DNA from: Pseudomonadota bacterium
GTDB taxonomy: Bacteria; Pseudomonadota; Alphaproteobacteria; Elsterales; Elsteraceae
Assembly (NCBI GenBank): GCA_016195115.1
Contig: JACQAI010000360.1
Span: 1 to 16,699 of the forward strand
Direction: 5' to 3'
DNA: 16,699 bases
In this document: piece after piece, positions 7,116 to 14,114 of the stretch
Layout: every line of letters begins with the position of its first letter
Numbering within the stretch: position 1 is the stretch's first letter
Notes under the pieces: generated by a model
The model's input: only the letters and a program-made list of their open reading frames with translations
What the model was told of the DNA's origin: nothing
Databases searched by the model: none
Translations under genes and position numbers: made by a program

Positions 7116-7826
7116 ATGACGATCGCGGCAGCGCTGATAGCCCTAGGCTTGGCGGGGACGGGTCCGGTGGCCCTGCCCGTGCTGCCGGTCCAGGGCCGCG
7201 TCGATCCCCAGGGCTATGGGGTGGCGCCGTCCGGCTATGGCGACCCCCAAACCTATGGCCAGAAGCCCGACGGCTACGGGGCGCAGCCGCAAGGCTACGG
7301 CGACCGATCGGGCTATGGCACGCCGCCGGCCGGCTATGGGGCGCAACCCCAGGGCTACGGCCGCAGCGACAGCGGCTACGGCAAGGCGCCGGAGGGCTAT
7401 GGCGTGCCGCCGGCCGGCTACGGCGCGCCGCCGGCGGGCTACGGCGCCGCCCCCGGCTACGGCGCGACGCCGAAGGGCTACGGACGCGCCCCGACCGGCT
7501 ATGGCGCGGCCCCGGGCTATGGCGCCGCGCCCGGCTATGGCGTCGCCCCGCCGGGCTACGGCACCCCGCCGAAGCCACCGCCACCGCCGCCCAAGGCGGT
7601 CGCCAAGCGCCCCGAGACGGTGAAGATCCCGCCGGCGACGCCGGGGGTGACCTACCGCTACGACGAGGCCGGGCGCTTTCTCGGCGCGCTCGAAACGATT
7701 GACAACACCACCCGCGAGTACAATGCCAGCGGCCAGGTGGTTCATACCTTCGTGCGCGACGGCCGGCGCATCGTGGTGTTCGACGCCGACGGCAAGGTGG
7801 TCCAGCGGGCCGGCGGCGGGCGCTGA
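7116..7826 (+). CDS. Exported Gly-Tyr-Gly repeat protein with C-terminal YD-like repeats
   Basis: I do not recognise a named family. The 236-residue product begins with a hydrophobic stretch (residues 3-24) that could be a signal peptide, although it lacks the usual basic n-region. Residues 29-149 are a low-complexity array with 17 GYG units and one TYG, each preceded by two to five residues rich in Pro and Ala (for example APPAGYG). A Pro-rich linker (PPKPPPPPPK, 151-160) follows. The tail (about 180-230) has three copies of a [Y/F]-[D/N]-x-x-G-[R/Q/K] motif starting at 182, 202 and 222, an exact 20-residue spacing like YD/RHS repeats. This suggests a flexible, possibly adhesive or cell-envelope-bound extension ending in a small beta module (inference). 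The ATG is the first possible start after an in-frame TAA upstream. It follows kup by 65 nt and need not be co-transcribed. Confidence 0.75.
   Translation: MTIAAALIALGLAGTGPVALPVLPVQGRVDPQGYGVAPSGYGDPQTYGQKPDGYGAQPQGYGDRSGYGTPPAGYGAQPQGYGRSDSGYGKAPEGYGVPPAGYGAPPAGYGAAPGYGATPKGYGRAPTGYGAAPGYGAAPGYGVAPPGYGTPPKPPPPPPKAVAKRPETVKIPPATPGVTYRYDEAGRFLGALETIDNTTREYNASGQVVHTFVRDGRRIVVFDADGKVVQRAGGGR
7200..7562 (+). repeat. In-frame tandem repeat array coding for P-x-GYG units
   Basis: Eighteen tandem units of 18-21 nt each encode GYG (one reads TYG), with a core of GGCTAT/C-GGC and variable flanks encoding Pro, Ala, Gln or charged residues. The Tyr codon alternates between TAT and TAC, and the flanks differ, so the copies are diverged and not freshly amplified. 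Unit number is likely to vary between strains. Confidence 0.9.
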
Positions 7827-7853
7827 GAAATCGCCGCAGCGGCGCCAATCTGC

Positions 7854-7884
7854 TTGTCCGACCGCGCGGCAATATGCTTAATAT
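7854..7884 (+). promoter_or_regulatory. Weak promoter candidate for the DHH gene
   Basis: An AT-rich patch in GC-rich DNA carries TTGTCC (7854-7859) and TAATAT (7879-7884), separated by 19 nt, wider than the ideal 17. The AATAT and ATATT arms at 7871-7885 also form a small dyad around GCTTA. It lies about 55 nt before the DHH start codon. The placement is sensible, but the match is only moderate. Confidence 0.3.
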
Positions 7885-7937
7885 TTTACCCAGTTTGGCG
7901 AAGTTCCAGCCGTTCGACGCCCCAGGAGCAGTGACAG

Positions 7938-8867
7938 ATGGCCAAGCAAAAATTTCGGCTCGTGACGCGCAGCGACTTCGACGGCCTGGTCTGCGCCGTG
8001 CTCCTCAAGGAGCTCGACCTGATCGACGAGATCAAGTTCGTCCATCCCAAGGACATGCAGGACGGCTTGGTCAAGGTGACCGACCGCGACATCACGACCA
8101 ACCTGCCCTATGTCGAGGGCTGCCACCTGGCGTTCGACCATCACCTGAGCGAGTCCCAGCGGATCGGCAAGCGCGACAACTACATCATCGATCCCGATGC
8201 GCCGTCGGCGGCGCGCGTGATCTACGACCACTACGGCGGCAAGCTGCAGTTCCTGACCATCCCGGACGACATGATCCTCGCCGTCGACCAGGGCGACTCG
8301 GCACAGTACGAGATGGACGACATCCTCAAGCCTCGGGGCTGGTCGCTGCTCAACTTCCTGATGGATGCGCGCACCGGGCTCGGCCGCTTCAAGGATTTCC
8401 GGATCTCGAACTACCAGCTGATGATGGATCTGATCGACCATTGCCGCGACAAGGCGATCGAGCGGATCCTCGAGCTGGCCGACGTGCGCGAGCGCTCGGA
8501 CCTCTACTTCAAGCACGAGCAGGCGTTCAAGGATCAGATCAAGCGCTGCGCCAAGGTGCAGGGCAAGGTCGTGGTGCTCGACCTGCGCAAGGAAGATCCG
8601 ATCTATCCCGGCAACCGCTTCATGATCTACGCACTGTTCCCCGACACCAGCGTGTCGATCCACGTGCTGTGGGGCGTGCAGAAGCAGAACACCGTGCTGG
8701 CGGTCGGCAAGTCGATCTTCAACCGCACCTCGAAGACCGACATCGGCCCGCTGTGCCTGAAGTACGGCGGCGGCGGCCATGCGGCGGCCGGCACCTGCCA
8801 AATCGCCAACGACAAGGCCGAAGCGGTCCTCAAGGAAATCGTCGCCAAGATCCAGGCCGACGGCTGA
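7938..8867 (+). CDS. DHH/DHHA1-family phosphoesterase (exopolyphosphatase-like)
   Basis: The product is 309 residues. The N-terminal DHH domain shows a metal-binding RSDFDG (D13, D15 at residues 11-16) and the defining FDHHLS (DHH at 67-69). A further acidic motif, AVDQGDSAQY (115-124), fits the family's third metal block. The DHHA1 domain ends with GGGGHAAAG (277-285), the substrate-phosphate-binding loop. Members are Mn-dependent phosphoesterases that cleave small phosphate compounds such as nanoRNA, pAp, cyclic dinucleotides or, in some branches, polyphosphate. The exact substrate cannot be read here. The AGGAG at 7924-7928 is 9 nt before the ATG. The gene converges on ppk2, so a role in polyphosphate breakdown is attractive but inferred from proximity alone. 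Confidence 0.88.
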   Translation: MAKQKFRLVTRSDFDGLVCAVLLKELDLIDEIKFVHPKDMQDGLVKVTDRDITTNLPYVEGCHLAFDHHLSESQRIGKRDNYIIDPDAPSAARVIYDHYGGKLQFLTIPDDMILAVDQGDSAQYEMDDILKPRGWSLLNFLMDARTGLGRFKDFRISNYQLMMDLIDHCRDKAIERILELADVRERSDLYFKHEQAFKDQIKRCAKVQGKVVVLDLRKEDPIYPGNRFMIYALFPDTSVSIHVLWGVQKQNTVLAVGKSIFNRTSKTDIGPLCLKYGGGGHAAAGTCQIANDKAEAVLKEIVAKIQADG

Positions 8868-8869
8868 GC

Positions 8870-8898
8870 TTCTCCCGCTCCCCACCGGGGAGAGGGAA
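8870..8898. terminator. Bidirectional hairpin between the DHH gene and ppk2
   Basis: CTCCCC (8878-8883) pairs with GGGGAG (8887-8892) around a 3-nt ACC loop. The stem extends outward by TCCC pairing with GGGA after a one-base bulge. It sits exactly between the stops of two convergent genes (8867 and 8899). There is no strong T-run on either side, so it is a candidate terminator or a copy of a common dispersed palindrome. Confidence 0.6.
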
Positions 8899-9690
8899 TC
8901 ACACCTCGACGCCCAACGTCTGCTTCGCGAGGCGGCGCAGGTCGTCGTCGATATTCGGCGGGTCGAGGTCGACGCCCTTGGCCAGCGTGTCGGCGATGAT
9001 CGTGAAGATCTTCACGTGGGCGGCCCATTTGTATTCGGCATCGATGATGTGCCAGGGCGCGTGATCGGTTGAGGTGCGCGTCAACGCTTCCTCGACCGCG
9101 TCGCGATAGGCGTCGTGATATTTGCGCACTTCGAAGTCGCGGCGCGTGATCTTCCAGCGCTTGAGCGGGTCGGTGAGGCGTTCGATGAAACGGCGCTTCT
9201 GGGTCTCGGGCACGATGTGCAGATAGAACTTGAGCAACACGACGCCGTCGTCGGTCAATAGCCGCTCGAACTCGTTGATCTCGCCGTAGGCGCGCTTCCA
9301 TTCGCGCCTGGAAATCAGCTTCTCGGCGCGCTCGACCAGCACGCGGCCGTACCACGAGCGATCGAACACCGCGCTCGAGCCGGCATCGGGGACGCGCGCC
9401 CAGAAGCGTTGCAGGTAATGCTGGCGCTTCTCCGTTTGGTTCGGCGCGCCGGTCGGCCAGACCTTGCAGAAGCGCGGATCGAGGCGTTCGGTCAGTCGCC
9501 GGATGGTGCCGCCCTTGCCGGCCGCGTCGGTGCCCTCGAACACGATCATGGCGCGACGCCCCTGCAGCAGATAGGCCTGCTGGATGACCAGCAGGCGCTT
9601 CTGCACCTTGCCGAGCGCCTTCTGGTAGGCGTCCTTGTCCTTGAACGGCTTGAGCGGCTTGATGCGGTCGAGGCGAAAGCGCTTGCTCAC
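8899..9690 (-). CDS. ppk2: PPK2-family polyphosphate kinase
   Basis: The product is 263 residues from a GTG start at 9690. It has the PPK2 Walker A motif GTDAAGKGG (53-61) and Walker B DRSWYGR (110-116), with the lid-region segment TGAPNQTEKRQHYLQRFW between them. The C-terminal KRWKITRRDFEVRKYHDAY block (about 173-191 by position in the chain) is also typical. PPK2 enzymes move phosphate between polyphosphate and nucleoside mono- or diphosphates in the cytoplasm. Class and preferred nucleotide are not assigned here. I chose the GTG because it overlaps the phhA stop as GTGA (9687-9690), the classic signal for coupled translation. The frame stays open far upstream, but that part is antisense to other genes or inside phhA in another frame. 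The gene converges with a DHH phosphoesterase across a hairpin. Confidence 0.93.
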   Translation of the reverse strand: MSKRFRLDRIKPLKPFKDKDAYQKALGKVQKRLLVIQQAYLLQGRRAMIVFEGTDAAGKGGTIRRLTERLDPRFCKVWPTGAPNQTEKRQHYLQRFWARVPDAGSSAVFDRSWYGRVLVERAEKLISRREWKRAYGEINEFERLLTDDGVVLLKFYLHIVPETQKRRFIERLTDPLKRWKITRRDFEVRKYHDAYRDAVEEALTRTSTDHAPWHIIDAEYKWAAHVKIFTIIADTLAKGVDLDPPNIDDDLRRLAKQTLGVEV

Positions 9691-10517
9691 GCGCGTGCAC
9701 CCGGCCGGTCGCGCGCGATCGCGCAGTCGCTCGCCAGCAGCGCGCCCGGCGCGAGGTCGGCATGGTCGCGCAGCGCGGCGTAGTAGGGCGTGAAGTCGGG
9801 CCGGGTGGCGTCGAACAGCTGCGCGTAGCTGTCGATCACGAAGTAGCTCTCCTGGACGTCGTCGATGCGGTAGTTGGTGCGCATGATGCGCATCAGGTCG
9901 AACGCCAGGCGATGCGGCCGATCGCTGTCGAGCGCGTAGATCGACTCGGCGCGGCTCGACACGATGCCGGAGCCATAGATCCGCAGGCCCGCCGGGGTGC
10001 GGATCAGGCCGAACTCGACGGTGTACCAGTAGAGCCGCGCCAGATTGTGCAGGCTGCCGAGCCCGAGCGCCTTGAGGCCGCCCTGACCGTAGGCCTGCAT
10101 GTAGTCGGCGAACACCGAGTTCACCAGCATCGGCACGTGACCGAAGATGTCGTGGAAGACGTCGGGCTCCTCGATGTAGTCGAGCTGCTCGGGCCGCCGA
10201 ATAAAGCAGGTCGACGGGAAGCGCCGGTTGGCCAGGTGCTCGAAGAAGATCGCGTCGGGCACCAGGCCGGGCACCGCGACGATGCGCCACCCGGTGGCGC
10301 GGTCGAGCACGTCGTTGAGCCGGCGGAAATCCGGGATGGCGTCGGCCGTGACGCTGAGCGCGGCGATGCCGGCGAGGAACTCCGGCGCGGCGCGATCGAC
10401 CAGCACGGTCGCCTGGCGGCGGAACAGGGTGCGCCAGACCGCGTGCGCGTCGGCGCCGTAGCCGGCCCAGTCCTGGACGACGGTGTAGTCGGCGGCGGTC
10501 TGCGAAGCCCCGTCCAT
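9687..10517 (-). CDS. phhA: Phenylalanine 4-monooxygenase
   Basis: The product is 276 residues from the ATG at 10517, the usual size for single-domain bacterial phenylalanine hydroxylases. The iron-binding 2-His-1-carboxylate triad is visible: H122 and H127 in FHDIFGHVPML and E168 in YWYTVEFGL. The RRPEQLDYIEEPD block (about 107-119) belongs to the pterin/substrate region. The enzyme converts Phe to Tyr using tetrahydrobiopterin and O2 with non-haem Fe(II). The frame runs further upstream (to 10793), but that part overlaps the divergent 10618 gene and lacks family similarity. No strong ribosome-binding site precedes the ATG. Its stop overlaps the ppk2 start by 4 bp. No pterin dehydratase (phhB) is seen in the window. 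The divergent spacer to 10618 is about 100 bp and must hold both promoters. Confidence 0.95.
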   Translation of the reverse strand: MDGASQTAADYTVVQDWAGYGADAHAVWRTLFRRQATVLVDRAAPEFLAGIAALSVTADAIPDFRRLNDVLDRATGWRIVAVPGLVPDAIFFEHLANRRFPSTCFIRRPEQLDYIEEPDVFHDIFGHVPMLVNSVFADYMQAYGQGGLKALGLGSLHNLARLYWYTVEFGLIRTPAGLRIYGSGIVSSRAESIYALDSDRPHRLAFDLMRIMRTNYRIDDVQESYFVIDSYAQLFDATRPDFTPYYAALRDHADLAPGALLASDCAIARDRPGARA

Positions 10518-10617
10518 GGCCCAACAAGTACGGTCGCCCCGGGCCTGACGCAAGCCTTGCGCACACGGCCGGGAGGGCAAATCTACTGGTCGGAGAACCG
10601 GAGGGAGGCCGCCGTCG

Positions 10618-10977
10618 ATGTCGAGATTGTGCTGGGTCACGGCGGCGCTCCTGGTCGCAACCGCGATGGGCGCCGCGGCGCAGACCCGCGCCCCGGTGAC
10701 CGCCGAGCCGCTGCCGATCGCGCCGCCCGCTGGCGCGCCGGCCTCGGCGCAGGAGCAGTGGGAACGCACCGAGCGGGCGCGCGAGCAGCTCAACTACCAG
10801 CGCGAGCGCGACCGGCTCGACCTCGAAGCCCGCGCCCTGCGCAATCGCGAGATCCAGGAGCGCGGCGATCGCCTGCTGGGCGCGCCGGTGTTCGTCCAGC
10901 CCGGCATCGCAGGACCCTATGCTGCGCCGCAATATCCCTACGCCGCGCCGCCGGGCTACAGCACCCCGGGCTATGCC
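10618..10977 (+). CDS. Exported Pro/Tyr-rich protein whose natural end is lost at the secD junction
   Basis: The frame has a good ribosome-binding site (GAGGGAGG, 10601-10608) and a signal peptide (MSRLCWVTAALLVATAMGAAAQ, likely cleaved after AAA or AAAQ). A charged helix or coiled-coil-like segment follows (about residues 46-84, many Glu/Arg/Gln), then a Pro/Tyr/Ala-rich tail (about 99-120, PYAAP and PGYS units). I do not recognise a named family. The end given here is where sensible composition stops. The frame has no stop until 12558, because it runs on, out of frame, through secD. A stand-alone gene would normally stop near its PGY tail, so its 3' end and stop seem to have been removed together with the 5' end of secD. 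A +1 frameshift or a single-base sequence error that joins it to SecD is the alternative. Confidence 0.6.
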
Positions 10978-12499
10978 CTACCCGCTGCCGAACGCGCTGA
11001 GCCCGGCGCAGATCGCGGGCTGGCCGCTGCTTCAGCGCACGATCCACCTCGGCCTCGACCTCAAGGGCGGCACCTATCTGCTGATGGAGGCCGACCTCAA
11101 GTCGGTCGAGCGCGAGCGCCTGGAGGGCAGCCTCGACGCGGTGCGCAGCAAGCTGCGCGAGCGCAACATCGGCTACACCAATCTCGAGGTGCGCGACGAG
11201 GCGATCCGGTTGCAGCTGCGCGAGCCGAGTCAGGCCGCCGAGATCGGCCGGACGCTGCGCGAGGCGCTGTCCGAGGGCCCGACCGCCGATTACGCCGCGA
11301 CCACGACCCCCGAGGGCGCGATTGCCCTGGCTCTGACCGAGGTCAGCGTGCGCGCCCGCGCCACCCAGGCGATCGAGCAATCGATCGAGATCGTGCGCCG
11401 CCGCGTCGACCAGACCGGCGTCACCGAGCCGATCATCGCGCGCCAGGGCACCGACCGCATCCTGGTGCAGCTGCCGGGCATCCAGGATCCCGATCGCGTC
11501 AAGGAGATCCTCGGCAAGACCGCCAAGATGACCTTCCGGCTGGTCAGCCCCGAGCCGGTGCCGATCACCGGCCGGGCGCTGCCGGGCACCGACATCCTGC
11601 CGGCGAAGAACGAGCCCGGTCCGGACGGCAAGCCGCGCGCCTACCTGATCCGCAAGCGCATCGAGGTCGACGGCGGCGATCTGACCAACGCGACCGCCGG
11701 CATGAACCAGCAGACCGGCGAGTGGGTGGTCAACTTCACCTTCAACAGCCAGGGCACGCGACGGTTTGCCCAGGTGAGCGAGGCCAACGTCGGCAAACCG
11801 TTCGCGATCGTGCTCGACAACGAGGTGATCAGCGCGCCGGTGATCCGCGAGCCGATCACCGGCGGGCGCGGCCAGATCAGCGGCCGCTTCACCGCCGCTT
11901 CGGCCACCGACCTCTCGGTGCTGCTGCGCGCCGGCGCGCTGCCGGTGCCGCTCAAGATCATCGAGGAGCGCACGGTCGGGCCGGATCTGGGCGCCGATTC
12001 GATTCGGGCCGGGATTTACTCGTGCGTCATCGGCCTGCTGCTGGTGATGGGATTCATGGTCGCGGCCTACGGCTTGTTCGGCACGTTCGCGGCGTTCGCG
12101 GTGCTCCTCAACCTGGCGCTGCTGCTGGGGGCGCTGTCGCTGCTGCAGGCGACCCTGACCCTGCCCGGCATCGTCGGCATCCTGTTGACCATCGGCATGT
12201 CGGTCGACGCCAACGTGCTGATCAACGAGCGCATCCGCGAGGAGACCAAGAAGGGCCGCCTGCCGCTGGGCGCCATGCAGACGGGATTTTCGCGTGCCTT
12301 CGGCACCATCCTGGACGCCAACCTGACGACCCTGATCAAGATGATGATCCTGTTCATACTCGGCTCCGGCCCGGTCAAGGGCTTCGCCGTGACGATCAGC
12401 CTCGGCATCATGACCTCGTTGTTCACCGCGGTCGTGTTCGTCCGCATGGTGATGGCGCTGTGGCTGCGCCGCACGCGCCCGAAGGCGCTGGCGGTCTAG
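10919..12499 (+). CDS. secD: SecD translocase subunit, missing TM1
   Basis: SecD similarity is unmistakable from about residue 24 (LPNALSP) onward. LGLDLKGG (44-51) opens the first periplasmic region, and a ubiquitin-like/P1 region extends to about residue 345. Five C-terminal helices then follow, with GMSVDANVLINERIREE, in which D430 is the conserved proton-relay Asp. SecD with SecF pulls preproteins across the membrane using the proton gradient. What is missing is the N-terminal TM1 that normally precedes PNxLP. The residues before it here come from the Pro/Tyr-rich upstream gene read in another frame. The start is therefore unsure: ATG 10919 has a weak AGGA 4 nt upstream, and ATG 10973 is closer to the homology. 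It is followed by secF after 10 nt. It may be a decaying or second copy, or contain an assembly error. Confidence 0.85.
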   Translation: MLRRNIPTPRRRATAPRAMPYPLPNALSPAQIAGWPLLQRTIHLGLDLKGGTYLLMEADLKSVERERLEGSLDAVRSKLRERNIGYTNLEVRDEAIRLQLREPSQAAEIGRTLREALSEGPTADYAATTTPEGAIALALTEVSVRARATQAIEQSIEIVRRRVDQTGVTEPIIARQGTDRILVQLPGIQDPDRVKEILGKTAKMTFRLVSPEPVPITGRALPGTDILPAKNEPGPDGKPRAYLIRKRIEVDGGDLTNATAGMNQQTGEWVVNFTFNSQGTRRFAQVSEANVGKPFAIVLDNEVISAPVIREPITGGRGQISGRFTAASATDLSVLLRAGALPVPLKIIEERTVGPDLGADSIRAGIYSCVIGLLLVMGFMVAAYGLFGTFAAFAVLLNLALLLGALSLLQATLTLPGIVGILLTIGMSVDANVLINERIREETKKGRLPLGAMQTGFSRAFGTILDANLTTLIKMMILFILGSGPVKGFAVTISLGIMTSLFTAVVFVRMVMALWLRRTRPKALAV

Positions 12500-12509
12500 G
12501 AGAACGGCG

Positions 12510-13301
12510 ATGTGGCGCTTCCGCCTGGTTCCCGACGGCACCCGCATCCAGTTCATGAAGGGCCGGATCGCCGGCCTGGTCGTGTCGGCCGTGCTCAGCA
12601 CCTTGTCGATCGTGCTGTTCCTCTATCCGGGGCTGAACTACGGCATCGATTTCAAGGGCGGCATCGTGATGGAGGTGCGCACGCCGAGCGCGGCCGACCT
12701 CGGCAAGATGCGCTCGACGCTGGAAGGGCTCAGCTTGGGTCCGATCGGCCTGCAGGAATTCGGCTCGCCGCAGGACGTGTTGATCCGGCTGGGCCGCCAG
12801 GTGGTCGCCATGCTGATCTACATCTGGTTTCGCTTCGAGTGGCAGTTCGGCGTCGGTGCGGTCGTCACCCTGGTGCTCGACATGACCAAGATCGTCGGCG
12901 TCTACGCGCTCACCCAGTTCCAGTTCAACCTGACCGGCATCGTCGCGATCCTGACCATCATGGGCTACTCGATCAACGACAAGGTCGTGGTCTACGACCG
13001 CGTGCGCGAGAACCTGCGGCTCTACAAGGGCATGCCGCTCCGAGAGCTGATCGACCTCAGCATCAACGAGACCTTGAACCGCACCATCGCGACCTCGATG
13101 ACGGTGTTCCTCGCCACCCTGCCGCTGGCGCTGTTCGCCGGCGAGGCGCTGCGCGACTTCGCCATCGTGCTGCTGCTCGGCATCGTCGTCGGCACCTCGT
13201 CGTCGATCTTCATCGCCGCGCCGATCCTGCTGTTCCTCGGCCAGAAGGCGCTGAGGCCGGGTGCGCCGGCACGCGTCGCCGCGAGCGAGCCGGCGGAGTA
13301 A
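12510..13301 (+). CDS. secF: SecF translocase subunit with an internal deletion
   Basis: The product is 263 residues, against roughly 300-325 usual for SecF. TM1 (about 19-39) and NYGIDFKGGIVMEV (43-56) are normal, as are WFRFEWQFG (106-114) and GYSINDKVVVYDRVREN (152-168) with the conserved D157. R191 in TLNRTIATS and GTSSSIFIAAPILLFLG at the end are also present. Between LIRLGRQ (91-97) and VVAMLIYIWFRFEW (98-111) about 50 residues are absent. They would include the VEFVGPxV strand and the first half of TM2. The frame is intact across the join. The proton-relay residues remain, but the shortened TM2 may not span the membrane. AGGAGA (12498-12503) is 6 nt before the ATG, so it is co-transcribed with secD. 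Confidence 0.88.
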   Translation: MWRFRLVPDGTRIQFMKGRIAGLVVSAVLSTLSIVLFLYPGLNYGIDFKGGIVMEVRTPSAADLGKMRSTLEGLSLGPIGLQEFGSPQDVLIRLGRQVVAMLIYIWFRFEWQFGVGAVVTLVLDMTKIVGVYALTQFQFNLTGIVAILTIMGYSINDKVVVYDRVRENLRLYKGMPLRELIDLSINETLNRTIATSMTVFLATLPLALFAGEALRDFAIVLLLGIVVGTSSSIFIAAPILLFLGQKALRPGAPARVAASEPAE

Positions 13302-13332
13302 CCCCGCAGCGCCCCCGGCACGTGCGGCCGGC

Positions 13333-14052
13333 TCACGGGTGCGCCGGCGGGCTCGTGTTATCGAGCATGCGCCGCATCGCCGCGGCGCTCTGCCAGCCGC
13401 GGCGCGGCGGCGACGCCTCGTCAGTCCTGGGAATACAGGGCGATTTCAGGAATTCCGCGCCGTCGAGCGCGGCCGCCGTCGGCATGGCCGGGGGGTGCGC
13501 CGGCTGAGCCGCCGGCACCACCCGGAGCGCCGGCCCTGACGGCACGGTCGGCTCCGGCTGTGCCTGCTCGGTCCCACAAATAGAGGCCGAATTCAGGCTC
13601 GCCGCCGGTTCGGCGGGTTCGGCGGCGGCCGCCAGCGCGGTCGCCGCGCCGACCGTCGTCAGCAGCTTGCGCTCGATCTCGATCACGCGCGCCGCCTCGA
13701 CCGCCTCGCCGGGCGTGATGTCACCGCGCGCCATGGCGGCGAACACCGCCTGACAGCGCTCGAGCAGGCTGGCCTCGGGCGGCACGGCGATCTCGACCAG
13801 CGTCGCGCGCAACTTGGGCTTGGGATCGAGCCGGCCGATCACGAAGCGGGCGGCGGCGAACTCGCCCTTGGCCAGCCGCTCCTGGATGATCCGCACCGCG
13901 GCGTCGATATCGGCGCCGCGCAGGCCCTCCCTCAGGATGGTGGCGTCGTGGCGGCGGCCGAGCGGCTTGCCGGCAGGGTTGCCCGAGCAGCCGGGCAGGA
14001 AGCGGCCGCAGGTATCGCGGCCGAGCGCGGGGGCAGAGGCAGAGGCAGGCAT
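13333..14052 (-). CDS. DUF5681 domain protein
   Basis: The 239-residue product starts at ATG 14052 (GGAG 7 nt upstream on this strand). Residues 11-34 carry the DUF5681 signature GRFLPGCSGNPAGKPLGRRH, a Gly/Arg-rich N-terminal motif of proteins of unknown function that occur in bacterial chromosomes and phages. A mostly helical middle follows (to about 140) with RFVIGRLDPKPK. The C-terminal 100 residues are Ala/Pro-rich and look disordered. The function is unknown; the basic motif could bind nucleic acid (inference). The frame extends upstream to 14403, but the promoter and ribosome-binding site decide for 14052. The gene is convergent with secF. Confidence 0.8.
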   Translation of the reverse strand: MPASASAPALGRDTCGRFLPGCSGNPAGKPLGRRHDATILREGLRGADIDAAVRIIQERLAKGEFAAARFVIGRLDPKPKLRATLVEIAVPPEASLLERCQAVFAAMARGDITPGEAVEAARVIEIERKLLTTVGAATALAAAAEPAEPAASLNSASICGTEQAQPEPTVPSGPALRVVPAAQPAHPPAMPTAAALDGAEFLKSPCIPRTDEASPPRRGWQSAAAMRRMLDNTSPPAHP

Positions 14053-14085
14053 GGCGGGGCTCCGGGTCAGACGATTTCTGTCCGA

Positions 14086-14114
14086 CTTATACCAAACGGG
14101 GTTAGGCCTGTCAA
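14086..14114 (-). promoter_or_regulatory. Near-consensus sigma-70 promoter for the DUF5681 gene
   Basis: On the minus strand, TTGACA (14114-14109) is a perfect -35 and TATAAG (14091-14086) a 5/6 -10, separated by exactly 17 nt. Transcription would start about 7 nt after the -10, giving a leader of about 25-30 nt that contains the GGAG. It is by far the clearest promoter in the window, and its short AT-rich context stands out. Confidence 0.75.

Noticed and set aside
7200..7562. CRISPR-like regular repeats
   Set aside because: The units are 18-21 nt, contiguous, diverged and in frame, with no spacers. They are coding tandem repeats.
5134..7872. A 912-codon open frame on the minus strand
   Set aside because: It is antisense to kup and the repeat protein, has highly Arg/His/Asp-rich composition typical of GC-rich shadow frames, and shows no recognisable domain.
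9691..10932. Upstream extension of the ppk2 frame to 677 codons
   Set aside because: It runs through phhA in another frame and antisense to the gene at 10618. PPK2 similarity begins at the GTG at 9690, which overlaps the phhA stop.
10978..12558. Continuation of the 10618 frame through secD
   Set aside because: The translation is Arg/Gly/Asp-rich shadow sequence; the real product over this stretch is SecD in the next frame.
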